From assembly GCA_964565335.1 (NCBI GenBank), contig CAZMEN010000017.1:1-41927 (forward strand): 41,927 bases of DNA. Direction: 5' to 3'. The first letter of the stretch is position 1. Each line of letters opens with the position of its first letter. The notes under the pieces were generated by a model. The model was not told the origin of the DNA and ran no database searches. It was given only the letters and a program-made list of their open reading frames with translations. The translations under genes were made by a program, and so were the position numbers. Below, piece after piece: positions 1 through 7,316 of this stretch. The stretch comes from Litorimonas sp964565335. Lineage in GTDB: Bacteria > Pseudomonadota > Alphaproteobacteria > Caulobacterales > Maricaulaceae.

Positions 1-232
1 GGATAAAGAAGATCACCGTTCGGTTATGTCGCATCTATGCCGATTGGCCTTTAAACACGGGGATCGATTTTATGGCTTTCAGGGCATTCGGCAATTCAAA
101 AAGAAGTTCAATCCGGAATGGGAAGCGGTTTATCTGATTGCGCCGAAGCAACGCCACATGCCGGGCGCATTGAAAAATTTAGCCTTACTGTCGGCAGGGG
201 GCTATAAAGGCCTGCTAAAACGGGACGGGTGA
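1..232 (+). CDS. C-terminal end of a DUF2156 / MprF-type protein (5' end outside window)
   Basis: The reading frame is open from base 2 to the TGA ending at 232, so the gene starts left of the window. The visible 76 or so residues contain HGDRFYGFQGIRQFKKKF followed by NPEWEAVYLIAP. This resembles the end of the GNAT-like DUF2156 domain found in MprF (phosphatidylglycerol lysyltransferase) and its stand-alone relatives, where an ERFYNFxGLRxFKxKFxPxWxPRYL motif is typical. In full-length MprF this soluble domain moves an amino acid from aminoacyl-tRNA onto phosphatidylglycerol. Whether the N-terminal flippase part is present here cannot be seen, so the substrate is unknown. It is not clearly in one operon with rpsB, since about 510 bases separate them. 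Confidence 0.75.
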   Translation, partial: DKEDHRSVMSHLCRLAFKHGDRFYGFQGIRQFKKKFNPEWEAVYLIAPKQRHMPGALKNLALLSAGGYKGLLKRDG

Positions 233-741
233 AGACGGCTTAGACCCCTAGGCCCGCGCAATAACGCTCACAAGTAAAGTCTAGGCGTCAAGATCGACAA
301 GTCTAGTGAATGTTTGAGCCTCAAGATTAGCGAAGCAAACATTCTCAGCGTTATGGGGCAATAGCGTTATGGAGCAGTACAAAAGAGTTGAAGGCGCTTA
401 AGGGCATCACGCCCATATTCACCCGCCTTGGTGCCGCCTGCGCGGGTAGTCCTGCTTTTAAGGTTCAACGTGTAAAAGGCTTGGCCCAACATGGCGAGTG
501 GGACTGAAAACTTGGGCGATACGCGATACGGCCGCAGATGCCTTGCCATCCTTTATTGAGCAAGCCTCCGTCTGCATGAAATAACCCCTTGCAATATACT
601 GAAACCGCGCTAAACGGCGCGCAACAATTCGCGTATAGGGGCGGGTGTCTGGCATATAGCCTTTCATCCATTCCGGTGAGCGTTCCGATGGTCGGAAAAC
701 TTCACACCCTATACTAGGTCAACCGGAACAAGGAGATATCC
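233..741. other. 509-base non-coding stretch upstream of rpsB
   Basis: No convincing gene is visible. It holds an inverted repeat (GAATGTTTG at 308-316 against CAAACATTC at 336-344) and a near-perfect direct repeat AGCGTTATGGGGCA / AGCGTTATGGAGCA at 347-360 and 363-376. The inverse of its core (ATAACGCT) occurs at 262-269. A short + frame without a start (about 330-505), followed by a second frame (about 505-583), reads in a protein-like way. It could be a decayed gene remnant or chance. The last 70 bases form the candidate rpsB leader, listed separately. Short minus-strand frames here overlap one another and match no family I know. Confidence 0.5.
670..735 (+). promoter_or_regulatory. candidate structured leader of rpsB with ribosome binding site
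   Basis: AAGGAG at 730-735 is a strong ribosome binding site seven bases before the rpsB ATG. Directly before it, ACCGGAA (722-728) can pair with TTCCGGT (671-677). The overlapping CGGAAC (724-729) can instead pair with GTTCCG (682-687), and that arm also forms its own short hairpin TTCCGA-TGG-TCGGAA (683-697). These pairings exclude each other and end next to the Shine-Dalgarno sequence, which suggests translational control. S2 is known to repress its own leader in enterobacteria. Whether this alphaproteobacterial leader behaves the same way is inference. A TATACT at 710-715 could be a -10 box, but no good -35 precedes it. Confidence 0.35.
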
Positions 742-1941
742 ATGGCCCTCCCAGAATTTTCAATGCGTCAGCTACTCGAAGCTGGCGTTCACTTCGGACA
801 TCAGACCCATCGTTGGGATCCGAAAATGGCGCCGTATATTTTTGGCGCTCGCTCAAACATTCACATTCTTGACCTCTCCCAGACAGTGCCTTTGCTTCAT
901 CAGGCTTTGAAAGAAGTTCGCGATGTTGCGGCTAAAGGTGGCCGTGTTCTCTTTGTTGGTACAAAACGCGCTGCGTCTGATCCTGTGGCTCAAGCGGCCA
1001 AGCGTTGCGCGCAGTATTATGTCAACCACCGTTGGCTCGGCGGTATGCTTACAAACTGGCAGACAGTCACAAAATCTATTTCTCGTCTAAAAGAGCTCGA
1101 AGCTATGCTCGGCGAAGAAGGCGCAGACGCTGAAACAGGTTTGACCAAGAAGGAAAACCTGAAACTCGCTCGCGAAATGGAAAAGCTCGAAAAAGCTCTG
1201 GGCGGTATCAAGGATATGGGCGGCAAGCCTGATATCATGTTTGTAATCGACACAAACAAAGAGAGCATTGCCATTTTAGAAGCCCGTCGTTTGGGTATCC
1301 CTGTTGTCGCTATTTTGGATTCAAACTGCAATCCTGCATCGGCTGATATGCCAATTCCGGGAAATGATGATGCAGCTCGCGCAATTCAGCTCTACTGTGA
1401 ATTGATGGCTGACGCTGTTCTCGACGGTATGACGTCTGCTGCAGCTGCGGTCGGTGCTGATTTAGGCGCGTCCGAAAACCCCGAAGAATTAGCACTTAAT
1501 ATGGAAGCTCAAGCTGAAGCGGCTCCTGTTGTTGAAGCGGCCCCTGTTGTTGAAGCGGCTCCGGCTGCCGAAACAGCTGTTGTTGAACCTGCCGCTGCCG
1601 CGCCAGCCAAGGCTGAAGCCAGTGCAGACGAGTCAGAGTTTTTGCCTGTAACACGTGAATACGATGCTGAGGCTGACAATGCTGTCGTCACAAAGATCGA
1701 GAAATATTTGGGCGCTTCTTTGAAAAACAAAGATGCTAAATATGTTGCCTGTTCAGATGAGACGGAATTGGAAACAATCGTCAAAGGCTTCATGAGCAAG
1801 AAACTCGGCATAGATGATAAAGACGCGGCTATGGAGAAGGTTAAAGCTGTTTGCGAACAGATGAAGCCGACCCGTATGAAAAATCGCGTCACATTCTACT
1901 ACCTACTGGCCAAGAATGAAGGCAAGCTCGGCGAATTCTAG
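742..1941 (+). CDS. rpsB: 30S ribosomal protein S2 with C-terminal DUF2853-like extension
   Basis: Residues 1 to about 235 are a full S2 protein: MRQLLEAGVHFGHQTHRWDP, FVGTKRAA, NHRWLGGMLTNW, GGIKDMGGKPD and IPGNDDAARAI are all present. S2 binds the 30S head and is needed for S1 binding. The usual length is 240-260 residues, but this protein has 399. After S2 comes an Ala/Glu/Pro-rich linker (about 240-300). A compact charged domain then fills about 315-399, with SDETELETIVKGFMSKKLG and a final NRVTFYYLLAKNEGK. From memory these match the small alphaproteobacterial family DUF2853 (SDxxELETVKxxFLxKKLG ... YRAVVYYLLTxHF). The function of that family is unknown to me. The frame is continuous and a terminator-like hairpin follows the stop, so the extension looks genuine. 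The S2 call is certain; the DUF2853 assignment is by motif recall. Confidence 0.97.
   Translation: MALPEFSMRQLLEAGVHFGHQTHRWDPKMAPYIFGARSNIHILDLSQTVPLLHQALKEVRDVAAKGGRVLFVGTKRAASDPVAQAAKRCAQYYVNHRWLGGMLTNWQTVTKSISRLKELEAMLGEEGADAETGLTKKENLKLAREMEKLEKALGGIKDMGGKPDIMFVIDTNKESIAILEARRLGIPVVAILDSNCNPASADMPIPGNDDAARAIQLYCELMADAVLDGMTSAAAAVGADLGASENPEELALNMEAQAEAAPVVEAAPVVEAAPAAETAVVEPAAAAPAKAEASADESEFLPVTREYDAEADNAVVTKIEKYLGASLKNKDAKYVACSDETELETIVKGFMSKKLGIDDKDAAMEKVKAVCEQMKPTRMKNRVTFYYLLAKNEGKLGEF
1519..1554 (+). repeat. two 18-base tandem repeats coding AAPVVE
   Basis: GCGGCTCCTGTTGTTGAA is followed directly by the same unit with one silent change (C for T), then by a partial third copy. It encodes part of the flexible Ala/Pro/Val/Glu linker between the S2 core and the C-terminal extension. 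Such repeats can vary in copy number between strains by slippage. Confidence 0.85.
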
Positions 1942-1961
1942 CCGACCCTTTAAATTACAAA

Positions 1962-1994
1962 CCGCGCTTCTTATGTAAGCGCGGAAAATTTCTT
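1962..1994 (+). terminator. hairpin plus T-rich tail between rpsB and tsf
   Basis: CCGCGCTT (1962-1969) pairs perfectly with AAGCGCGG (1977-1984) around a 7-base loop, followed by AAAATTTCTTTCTT. The T stretch is interrupted, so it may be a partial terminator or attenuator that tunes the S2 to EF-Ts ratio, or an RNA processing site. Confidence 0.55.
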
Positions 1995-2019
1995 TCTTAG
2001 CAGAATAGAGGAGAGCGAT

Positions 2020-2943
2020 ATGGCTCAGATTACTGCAGCAATGGTTAAAACCCTGCGTGATAAAACATCCGCAGGCATGATGGATTGCAAAAAAGCATTG
2101 AACGAAACGAATGGCGATATGGAAGCCGCAGTCGATTGGTTGCGTACAAAAGGTATCGCGAAAGCTGACAAGAAAGCCGGACGCATTGCGGCCGAAGGTT
2201 TGGTAGCTGTCGCTTTGGCACCGCACACTGGCGCTTTGGTTGAAGTAAACTCAGAAACTGACTTTGTGGCTCGTAATGAAGGCTTCCAAAGCGCTGTTGC
2301 TGAGATTGCTTCCTTGGCAACCTCAGTGGACAGCACAGACGCACTTGCTGCGGCCAAAACGTCCACTGGCGAAAATGTTACAGATTACCTGACAACACTC
2401 GTCGGTAAGATCGGTGAGAATATGACATTCCGCCGAATGGCGCGTTTGACTGTCGAAAACGGAACCGTGGCTGGTTACATCCATAATGCTGTGACTGACG
2501 GCATGGGCAAAATCGGTGTGTTGGTTGCGCTAGAATCATCTGGCGATAAAGCGAAACTCGACGAGTTGGGTAAGAAAATCGCTATGCACATTGCGGCGAC
2601 AAACCCGCTTTCTTTGACTGTTGACGATTTGGATCAGGACTTTGTCGCTAAAGAACGCGCAGCCCTCAAAGCTGAGGCGATCGAATCTGGTAAGCCAGAA
2701 GCCATTGTCGACAAAATGGTCGAAGGCCGTATGGTCAAATTCTTCAAAGAATCCGTCTTGATGACGCAAATTTTTGTTATGGACGGCGAACGCTCTATCG
2801 AACAAGTTATCGCTGATGAAGCGAAAGCTTTGGGCGCAGACATCAAAATGACCGGCTATGTCCGTATGGGCGTTGGTGACGGTATTGAGAAAAAAGAAGA
2901 AGATTTTGCGGCGGAAGTCGCGGCGGCTGTTGCCGGATCTTAA
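2020..2943 (+). CDS. tsf: translation elongation factor Ts
   Basis: EF-Ts is the nucleotide exchange factor that releases GDP from EF-Tu in the cytoplasm. The N-terminal UBA-like module reads MVKTLRDKTSAGMMDCKKAL, ending near residue 45. It is followed by the core with the EF-Tu-contacting TDFVARN motif near residue 80 and the dimerisation domain up to residue 307, a normal family length. A strong GAGGAGA ribosome binding site lies 7 bases before the ATG. It follows rpsB by 78 bases, the near-universal bacterial order, with a hairpin between them. Confidence 0.98.
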   Translation: MAQITAAMVKTLRDKTSAGMMDCKKALNETNGDMEAAVDWLRTKGIAKADKKAGRIAAEGLVAVALAPHTGALVEVNSETDFVARNEGFQSAVAEIASLATSVDSTDALAAAKTSTGENVTDYLTTLVGKIGENMTFRRMARLTVENGTVAGYIHNAVTDGMGKIGVLVALESSGDKAKLDELGKKIAMHIAATNPLSLTVDDLDQDFVAKERAALKAEAIESGKPEAIVDKMVEGRMVKFFKESVLMTQIFVMDGERSIEQVIADEAKALGADIKMTGYVRMGVGDGIEKKEEDFAAEVAAAVAGS

Positions 2944-2995
2944 AGCTCTATAATTTGCGGCACTAATTTCTGGTATCGTAAAACTTAAGCGTTAT

Positions 2996-3043
2996 AACCC
3001 TGTCAGACCGAGTCACTGGGACTTTGGCCTGGCAGGGTTTTTT
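2996..3043 (+). terminator. strong terminator-shaped hairpin abutting the pyrH start codon
   Basis: AACCCTGTCAG (2996-3006) pairs with CTGGCAGGGTT (3029-3039) with one G-U pair. It forms an 11-pair stem, and six T (3038-3043) follow the GC-rich part. The T run ends one base before the pyrH ATG at 3045. The 3' arm GGCAGGG is also the only purine-rich stretch at the right distance to act as the pyrH ribosome binding site. The element could therefore end tsf transcripts, hide the binding site, or do both. Confidence 0.7.
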
Positions 3044-3044
3044 A

Positions 3045-3761
3045 ATGTCTGACTATAAATATAACCGCGTCTTGCTTAAGATTTCTGGCGAAGCCCTGAT
3101 GGGGGATCAGGACTATGGTATAGATACAAAAATGACGGCCCGCATCGCGAAAGAGGTTGCAGAAGCCCACGCAAAGGGACTTCAAATCGCTCTCGTCATC
3201 GGTGCCGGTAATATTTTCCGCGGATTAAGCGCTGCCGCAGGCGGTATCGAACGCTCAACCGCCGATTATATGGGCATGTTGGCGACTGTGATGAACGCCT
3301 TGGCTATGCAAAGCGCGTTGGAACAGCAAGGCGTAGACACCCGTGTTCAATCCGCCATTCCGATGCAAACTGTCTGCGAGCCTTATATTCGCCGCCGCGC
3401 CGTTCGTCATATGGAAAAAGGCCGCGTGGTCATTTTTGCGGCAGGAACAGGCAATCCTTACTTCACAACAGATACAGCGGCGGCTCTGCGCGCGGCTGAA
3501 ATGCAGTGCGGCGCATTATTAAAGGGAACGCAAGTGGACGGTGTCTATGACAGTGACCCCAATAAAAACCCGAGTGCCAAGCGCTATGAGACTTTAGATT
3601 ACCAAAAAGTTTTGACAGACGACCTGAAAGTCATGGATGCCGCGGCAGTGACCTTGATGAGGGAGAATAGCATCCCCATTATAGTGTTCTCACTGCATGA
3701 AACCGGTGGATTTGACAAAGTCATGTCAGGGAAGGGAACCTGTACCACAATTCAGTCCTAA
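3045..3761 (+). CDS. pyrH: uridylate kinase (UMP kinase)
   Basis: This bacterial UMP kinase phosphorylates UMP to UDP in pyrimidine synthesis and is a hexamer of the amino acid kinase fold. Visible motifs are VLLKISGEALMG near the N-terminus (ATP phosphate binding), GAGNIFRG (UMP site), and AAGTGNPYFTTDTAAALRA, followed by KVMDAAAVTLMRENS. The ATG at 3045 gives 238 residues and starts MSDYKYNRVLLK, as in relatives. An in-frame TTG at 3024 would add seven residues that lie in the hairpin and is unlikely. The start codon sits right after a terminator-like hairpin, so expression probably depends on read-through or RNA folding. Confidence 0.96.
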   Translation: MSDYKYNRVLLKISGEALMGDQDYGIDTKMTARIAKEVAEAHAKGLQIALVIGAGNIFRGLSAAAGGIERSTADYMGMLATVMNALAMQSALEQQGVDTRVQSAIPMQTVCEPYIRRRAVRHMEKGRVVIFAAGTGNPYFTTDTAAALRAAEMQCGALLKGTQVDGVYDSDPNKNPSAKRYETLDYQKVLTDDLKVMDAAAVTLMRENSIPIIVFSLHETGGFDKVMSGKGTCTTIQS

Positions 3762-3807
3762 TTTGGTCATGTGTGTCGGATAGGTTTGAATAGAATGGAG
3801 ATGCCAT

Positions 3808-4365
3808 ATGGCCGATTTTAATCTCGCGGATTACCGCAAAAGAATGGACGGAGCGATAGCCTCGCTGCGAACGGAATTTGGCGGCTTGCGTACTGGTCGT
3901 GCCAATGCGGCTTTGCTCGATAATGTCACGGTGAATGCTTATGGCTCCGAAATGCCGCTGAACCAGGTCGGGTCAGTCAGTGTGCCTGAATCCCGCATGT
4001 TATTGGTAAGCGTCTGGGATAAATCTATGGTGGCGTCGGTCGAAAAAGCACTACGACAAAGCTCATTAGGCATTAACCCAGTAACAGATGGCCAGACTCT
4101 CCGGATTCCTATGCCGCCTCTGACCGAGGAACGGCGCCGTGATTTGACCAAGGTTGCCGGCCAATATGCCGAGAGTGCCAAGATAGCTGTTAGAAATGTC
4201 CGCCGAGATGCCATGGACAGTTTGAAAAAACTGGAGAAGGCATCCGATATTTCCGAAGATGAGCAAAAAGCCCACAGCGATGATGTTCAAAAAGCCACAA
4301 ATGATGTTATTGCTGAAATCGACAGAATATTGGGCACGAAATCCGAAGAGATAATGCAGGTATAG
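3808..4365 (+). CDS. frr: ribosome recycling factor
   Basis: RRF splits post-termination ribosomes together with EF-G. The 185 residues match the family length. The helical bundle begins DYRKRMDGAIASLRTEFGGL with LRTGRANAALLD. The beta domain holds the PLNQVGSVSVPESRMLLVSVWD segment (broken here for length: PLNQVGSVSVPE, then SRMLLVSVWD). The typical PMPPLTEERRRDL and NVRRDAMD helices follow. GGAG lies 7 bases before the ATG. It follows pyrH by 46 bases and its stop is one base before the uppS start, so it is co-transcribed with uppS. Confidence 0.98.
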   Translation: MADFNLADYRKRMDGAIASLRTEFGGLRTGRANAALLDNVTVNAYGSEMPLNQVGSVSVPESRMLLVSVWDKSMVASVEKALRQSSLGINPVTDGQTLRIPMPPLTEERRRDLTKVAGQYAESAKIAVRNVRRDAMDSLKKLEKASDISEDEQKAHSDDVQKATNDVIAEIDRILGTKSEEIMQV

Positions 4366-4366
4366 T

Positions 4367-5207
4367 TTGCCCCCTGCCGCCTCATATCCCGAGCGTTTTC
4401 CTGCGCATATTGCCATTATAATGGATGGTAATGGGCGATGGGCACAAGCCAGACATCGCCCGCGCGTTTTTGGACATCGTGCAGGCGTGAAAACCGTCCG
4501 CCGAGTTGTTGAGGATGCTTCTGAGTTAGGGGTTAAGTGCCTGACGCTTTATAGTTTCTCGACTGAGAATTGGTCTCGGCCTAAGTCTGAAATCTCTGCT
4601 TTGTTCACGCTGCTTCGTGAGTATGTTGAACAGGATTTAGAAACACTAAATGATCGTGGTGTGCGTATTCGTATTCTTGGTTCCAAGGATGGACTTAAGC
4701 CAGATTTGCTTAATTTAATAAAGCGGGTTGAGACGACGACTGAAGGCAATACTGATTTTGCCTTAAACATAGCCTTTAATTATGGCGGGCGAGATGAAAT
4801 TATCCGCGCGACGAAAAAGGCTTTGGCAGATGGTCACACCGACCGAACCCTCACGCAAGAGGTCCTTGAGCATTACCTAGACANNNNNNNNNNACCAAGC
4901 AGTGCGAAAGGAGAAGGTCACCAAGGGTTACTGGAAGCGTGGGGAGAAGTTAAACACTCGTCTGAATAACAAAGCGAATGAAAAGGTTGATGCCCAGTAC
5001 AAGAACGCCTCTGTTGCTCTCGTCATTCGTACCAGCGGTGAAATGCGCATCAGCAATTTCCTTTTGTGGCAGGCAGCTTATGCAGAATTCGTTTTTACTG
5101 ATATTTTGTGGCCTGACTTTGGGAAAGAGGATTTGGAAAAGGCGATTATAGAGTTTCGTAATCGGGACCGCCGTTTCGGGAATGTTGCCGCATCGGAAGT
5201 GGCTTAA
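4367..5207 (+). CDS. uppS: isoprenyl transferase (undecaprenyl diphosphate synthase), broken by an assembly gap
   Basis: This cis-prenyltransferase makes the C55 carrier lipid for cell wall and lipopolysaccharide. The first part starts at a TTG one base after the frr stop. It carries IAIIMDGNGRWA (catalytic Asp), the CLTLYSFSTENWSRP segment and FNYGGRDEI, and runs to HYLD at 4883. Ten N follow. The second part resumes with LVIRTSGEMRISNFLLWQ and AYAEFVFTDILWPDF, then RDRRFG at the end. Between the gap and LVIRT lie about 125 bases (4894-5018) coding a Lys/Asn-rich stretch with no counterpart in the family, where only about ten residues are expected. The two halves are in different frames as written, because the N run has an arbitrary length. 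The gene is probably intact in the organism. Confidence 0.9.
4884..4893. other. assembly gap (10 N) inside uppS
   Basis: A run of exactly ten N, a conventional placeholder for a gap of unknown length. It falls at the end of the HYLD helix of UppS, shortly before the active-site motif RTSGE. Confidence 0.98.
4894..5018 (+). other. sequence next to the gap that does not match UppS
   Basis: The frame read by the downstream half of uppS is open through this stretch. It gives a Lys-rich peptide (KEKVTKGYWKRGEKLNT, then RLNNKANEKVDAQYKNASVA). UppS proteins have only about ten residues between the preceding helix and LVIRTSGE. Seven of the eight Lys codons are AAG, whereas neighbouring genes mix AAA and AAG. 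The likeliest reading is a chimeric contig end. A real insertion is possible but would sit beside the active site. Confidence 0.6.
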
Positions 5208-5210
5208 CGA

Positions 5211-6050
5211 ATGAGCTCAGATGCTCCCACATTGCCGAAAAAGCGTTGGAAGAATCTGGGCGTAAGATTTCTATCCGCCGTTGCATTGTTTTTGATTTGT
5301 ATGGCTCCGTTCTATTTTGGCGGATGGCTCTGGGCTGCTTTCGTCGTGATCTTCACCGCGCGAATGAGCTATGAATGGGTGCGTATGTCGGACAAAGCCC
5401 CAACGCGGGTTGCATTTCTTATCCCAATTATTGGTATGGTGGTTGCCGGAATTTACGCGGTTCAAAGTTATTGGGCTTATGCCGTTTTAACAGTGGCGGT
5501 GACGGCGTGTTTGGCTCTTTTTGATCGCATGCGCCGCGGCGGCGGATTATGGGCAGGCTTCGGATTGCTTTATATTCTAATACCTAGCCTCACGATTATC
5601 GGGTTAAGAGGTAACGCTGTCGGCTTTGATACGGCAGGTTTCCAAACGCTTCTCTTCATTATTTTTGTCGTTATCGCGGCGGATGTCGGGGCTTATTTCG
5701 GCGGAACGTTCCTTCAAGGGCCAAAATTGTCACCGAAACTGTCGCCGAATAAGACTTGGTCAGGCTTTTTGGTCGGGTTGGTTTTTGCAGTTCTGATTGG
5801 CGGAGTAATTACACATTTCGAATTTGGATCGTTTATTCATGGACTATTGATTGCAATTCCCGTGGTCCTATTGGGCGTCGGCGGAGACTTGTTAGAAAGC
5901 GGGTTGAAACGCAAATTGCAGGTCAAAGACACCGGAGAGTTATTACCTGGTCATGGTGGATTATTGGACCGTTTTGACAGTTTGATGATTGCAAGTATTG
6001 GTTTCGCGTTAATCATTTGGGCGTTCCCGTCCGCTTGGCCCCTACTTTAG
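5211..6050 (+). CDS. cdsA: phosphatidate cytidylyltransferase (CDP-diglyceride synthase)
   Basis: CdsA makes CDP-diacylglycerol from phosphatidate and CTP in the inner membrane, the branch point to all phospholipids. The 279-residue protein has a run of hydrophobic segments (about 18-45, 60-100, 105-160 and 185-225). It ends with the family signature, here SGLKRKLQVKDTGELLPGHG followed by GLLDRFDSLM, which carries the metal-binding Asp residues. The SPKLSPNKTWSGF motif also fits. It starts 3 bases after uppS and ends 9 bases before dxr, in the usual order. Confidence 0.96.
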   Translation: MSSDAPTLPKKRWKNLGVRFLSAVALFLICMAPFYFGGWLWAAFVVIFTARMSYEWVRMSDKAPTRVAFLIPIIGMVVAGIYAVQSYWAYAVLTVAVTACLALFDRMRRGGGLWAGFGLLYILIPSLTIIGLRGNAVGFDTAGFQTLLFIIFVVIAADVGAYFGGTFLQGPKLSPKLSPNKTWSGFLVGLVFAVLIGGVITHFEFGSFIHGLLIAIPVVLLGVGGDLLESGLKRKLQVKDTGELLPGHGGLLDRFDSLMIASIGFALIIWAFPSAWPLL

Positions 6051-6059
6051 TCCCGCCTT

Positions 6060-7232
6060 ATGACAAAACGAATATCAGTTCTTGGCTCAACGGGCTCAAT
6101 CGGCGAAAATACGCTTGATATTGTGTCTCGGGCCAATGAAGGCAATTATCAAGTCGTGGCTTTGACGGCGAATAAAAGCGCTGAGAAACTAGCCGCGCAA
6201 GCCAAGACTTTTAACGCGGAATTTGTTGCCTTGGCCGATGAAAGCCAAGCGGAGACATTAAAAACTGCGCTTTCGGGAAGTTCAATTCGCTTCGGTGTCG
6301 GTAGAGAGGCTTTGGTCGAAGCCGCCTCTTTCCACGCGGACTTTACAATGGCGGCAATTATTGGGGCTGCGGGCCTGCCGCCGACACTCGCGGCCGTCAA
6401 ACAGGGTAATCACATAGGATTGGCGAATAAAGAATGCCTCGTTTGTGCCGGGGATTATTTCATGTCCGAAGTTAAGAAATATGGCGCAACGCTCCTTCCG
6501 GTAGACAGCGAGCATAATGCTATATTTCAAGTGCTCGAGGATGAACCAGAAGGTATTAAACGTTTGATTTTAACGGCGAGCGGCGGCCCGTTCAGAGAAA
6601 AATCAGCCGAAGCGCTGAAATCCGTAACACGCAAAGACGCTCTGGCGCATCCTGTTTGGGATATGGGTGCAAAAATTAGTATCGATTCTGCGAGCCTAAT
6701 GAATAAAGGGCTAGAGTTAATTGAAGCGAGCTATCTTTTTAAGCGTCAATCGGCCGAGATTGATGTGATCGTTCATCCGCAATCCATCATCCATTCTATG
6801 GTCGAATATATCGATGGTTCTGTTTTGGCCCAATTAGGGTCACCGGACATGCGCACGCCTATTGCTTATGCCATGGGATGGCCCAAGCGTATCGCTGCAC
6901 CTGTTGAACGATTAGATTTCACAAAATTAAGCCAATTGACATTTTTCGAACCTGATACGGCGCGCTTTCCGGCCTTGCGCCTTGCGCGTGAATCCTTGGA
7001 GGCAGGAGGCAAAGCTCCGACTGTCTTAAACGCAGCGAATGAGATTGCTGTTGAAGCCTTTCTTGCTGAAAAGATTGGATTTTTAGAAATTTCTCGAACA
7101 GTTGAAGAGACGCTCAACGCTCTAGGCGCCGATCCAGATTTCCTGAAACCGGACCTCTCTATTGAAGCGATTCTCGCAACAGATGCATTAGCGCGTGACA
7201 CTGCACATGAGCAGATTGTAAACTTGTTATAG
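6060..7232 (+). CDS. dxr: 1-deoxy-D-xylulose 5-phosphate reductoisomerase
   Basis: Dxr converts DXP to MEP with NADPH, the first committed step of the non-mevalonate isoprenoid pathway, which feeds UppS upstream. The Rossmann motif GSTGSIGENTLDIV is at residues 9-22. NKECLVCAG, LLPVDSEHNAIFQ (metal and substrate site), SIDSASLMNKGLELIEA and HPQSIIHSMVEY (active-site loop region) follow in order. The 390 residues match the family. It lies 9 bases after cdsA. Confidence 0.97.
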   Translation: MTKRISVLGSTGSIGENTLDIVSRANEGNYQVVALTANKSAEKLAAQAKTFNAEFVALADESQAETLKTALSGSSIRFGVGREALVEAASFHADFTMAAIIGAAGLPPTLAAVKQGNHIGLANKECLVCAGDYFMSEVKKYGATLLPVDSEHNAIFQVLEDEPEGIKRLILTASGGPFREKSAEALKSVTRKDALAHPVWDMGAKISIDSASLMNKGLELIEASYLFKRQSAEIDVIVHPQSIIHSMVEYIDGSVLAQLGSPDMRTPIAYAMGWPKRIAAPVERLDFTKLSQLTFFEPDTARFPALRLARESLEAGGKAPTVLNAANEIAVEAFLAEKIGFLEISRTVEETLNALGADPDFLKPDLSIEAILATDALARDTAHEQIVNLL

Positions 7233-7316
7233 CGTTTAAAAACAGGCAAACTCTATGAAACGCACTCACTCTGACGTGAATGCAGATTCGTCATAAGGGA
7301 ACCGCATCGCCGAACC

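Noticed and set aside
461..560. GGTTCAAC stretch reminiscent of a tRNA T-arm
   Set aside because: No matching acceptor, D-arm or anticodon arm can be folded around it.
458..671. Overlapping minus-strand frames of 60-69 residues upstream of rpsB
   Set aside because: They overlap one another in different frames, have Cys/Arg-rich chance composition and resemble no known protein.
710..715. TATACT as the rpsB -10 box
   Set aside because: No -35-like hexamer lies 16-18 bases upstream, so it is only mentioned in the leader entry.
1509..1892. 127-residue minus-strand frame opposite the rpsB extension
   Set aside because: It is an Ala/Ser/Thr-rich shadow of the repeat-coding linker, with no ribosome binding site and no family match.
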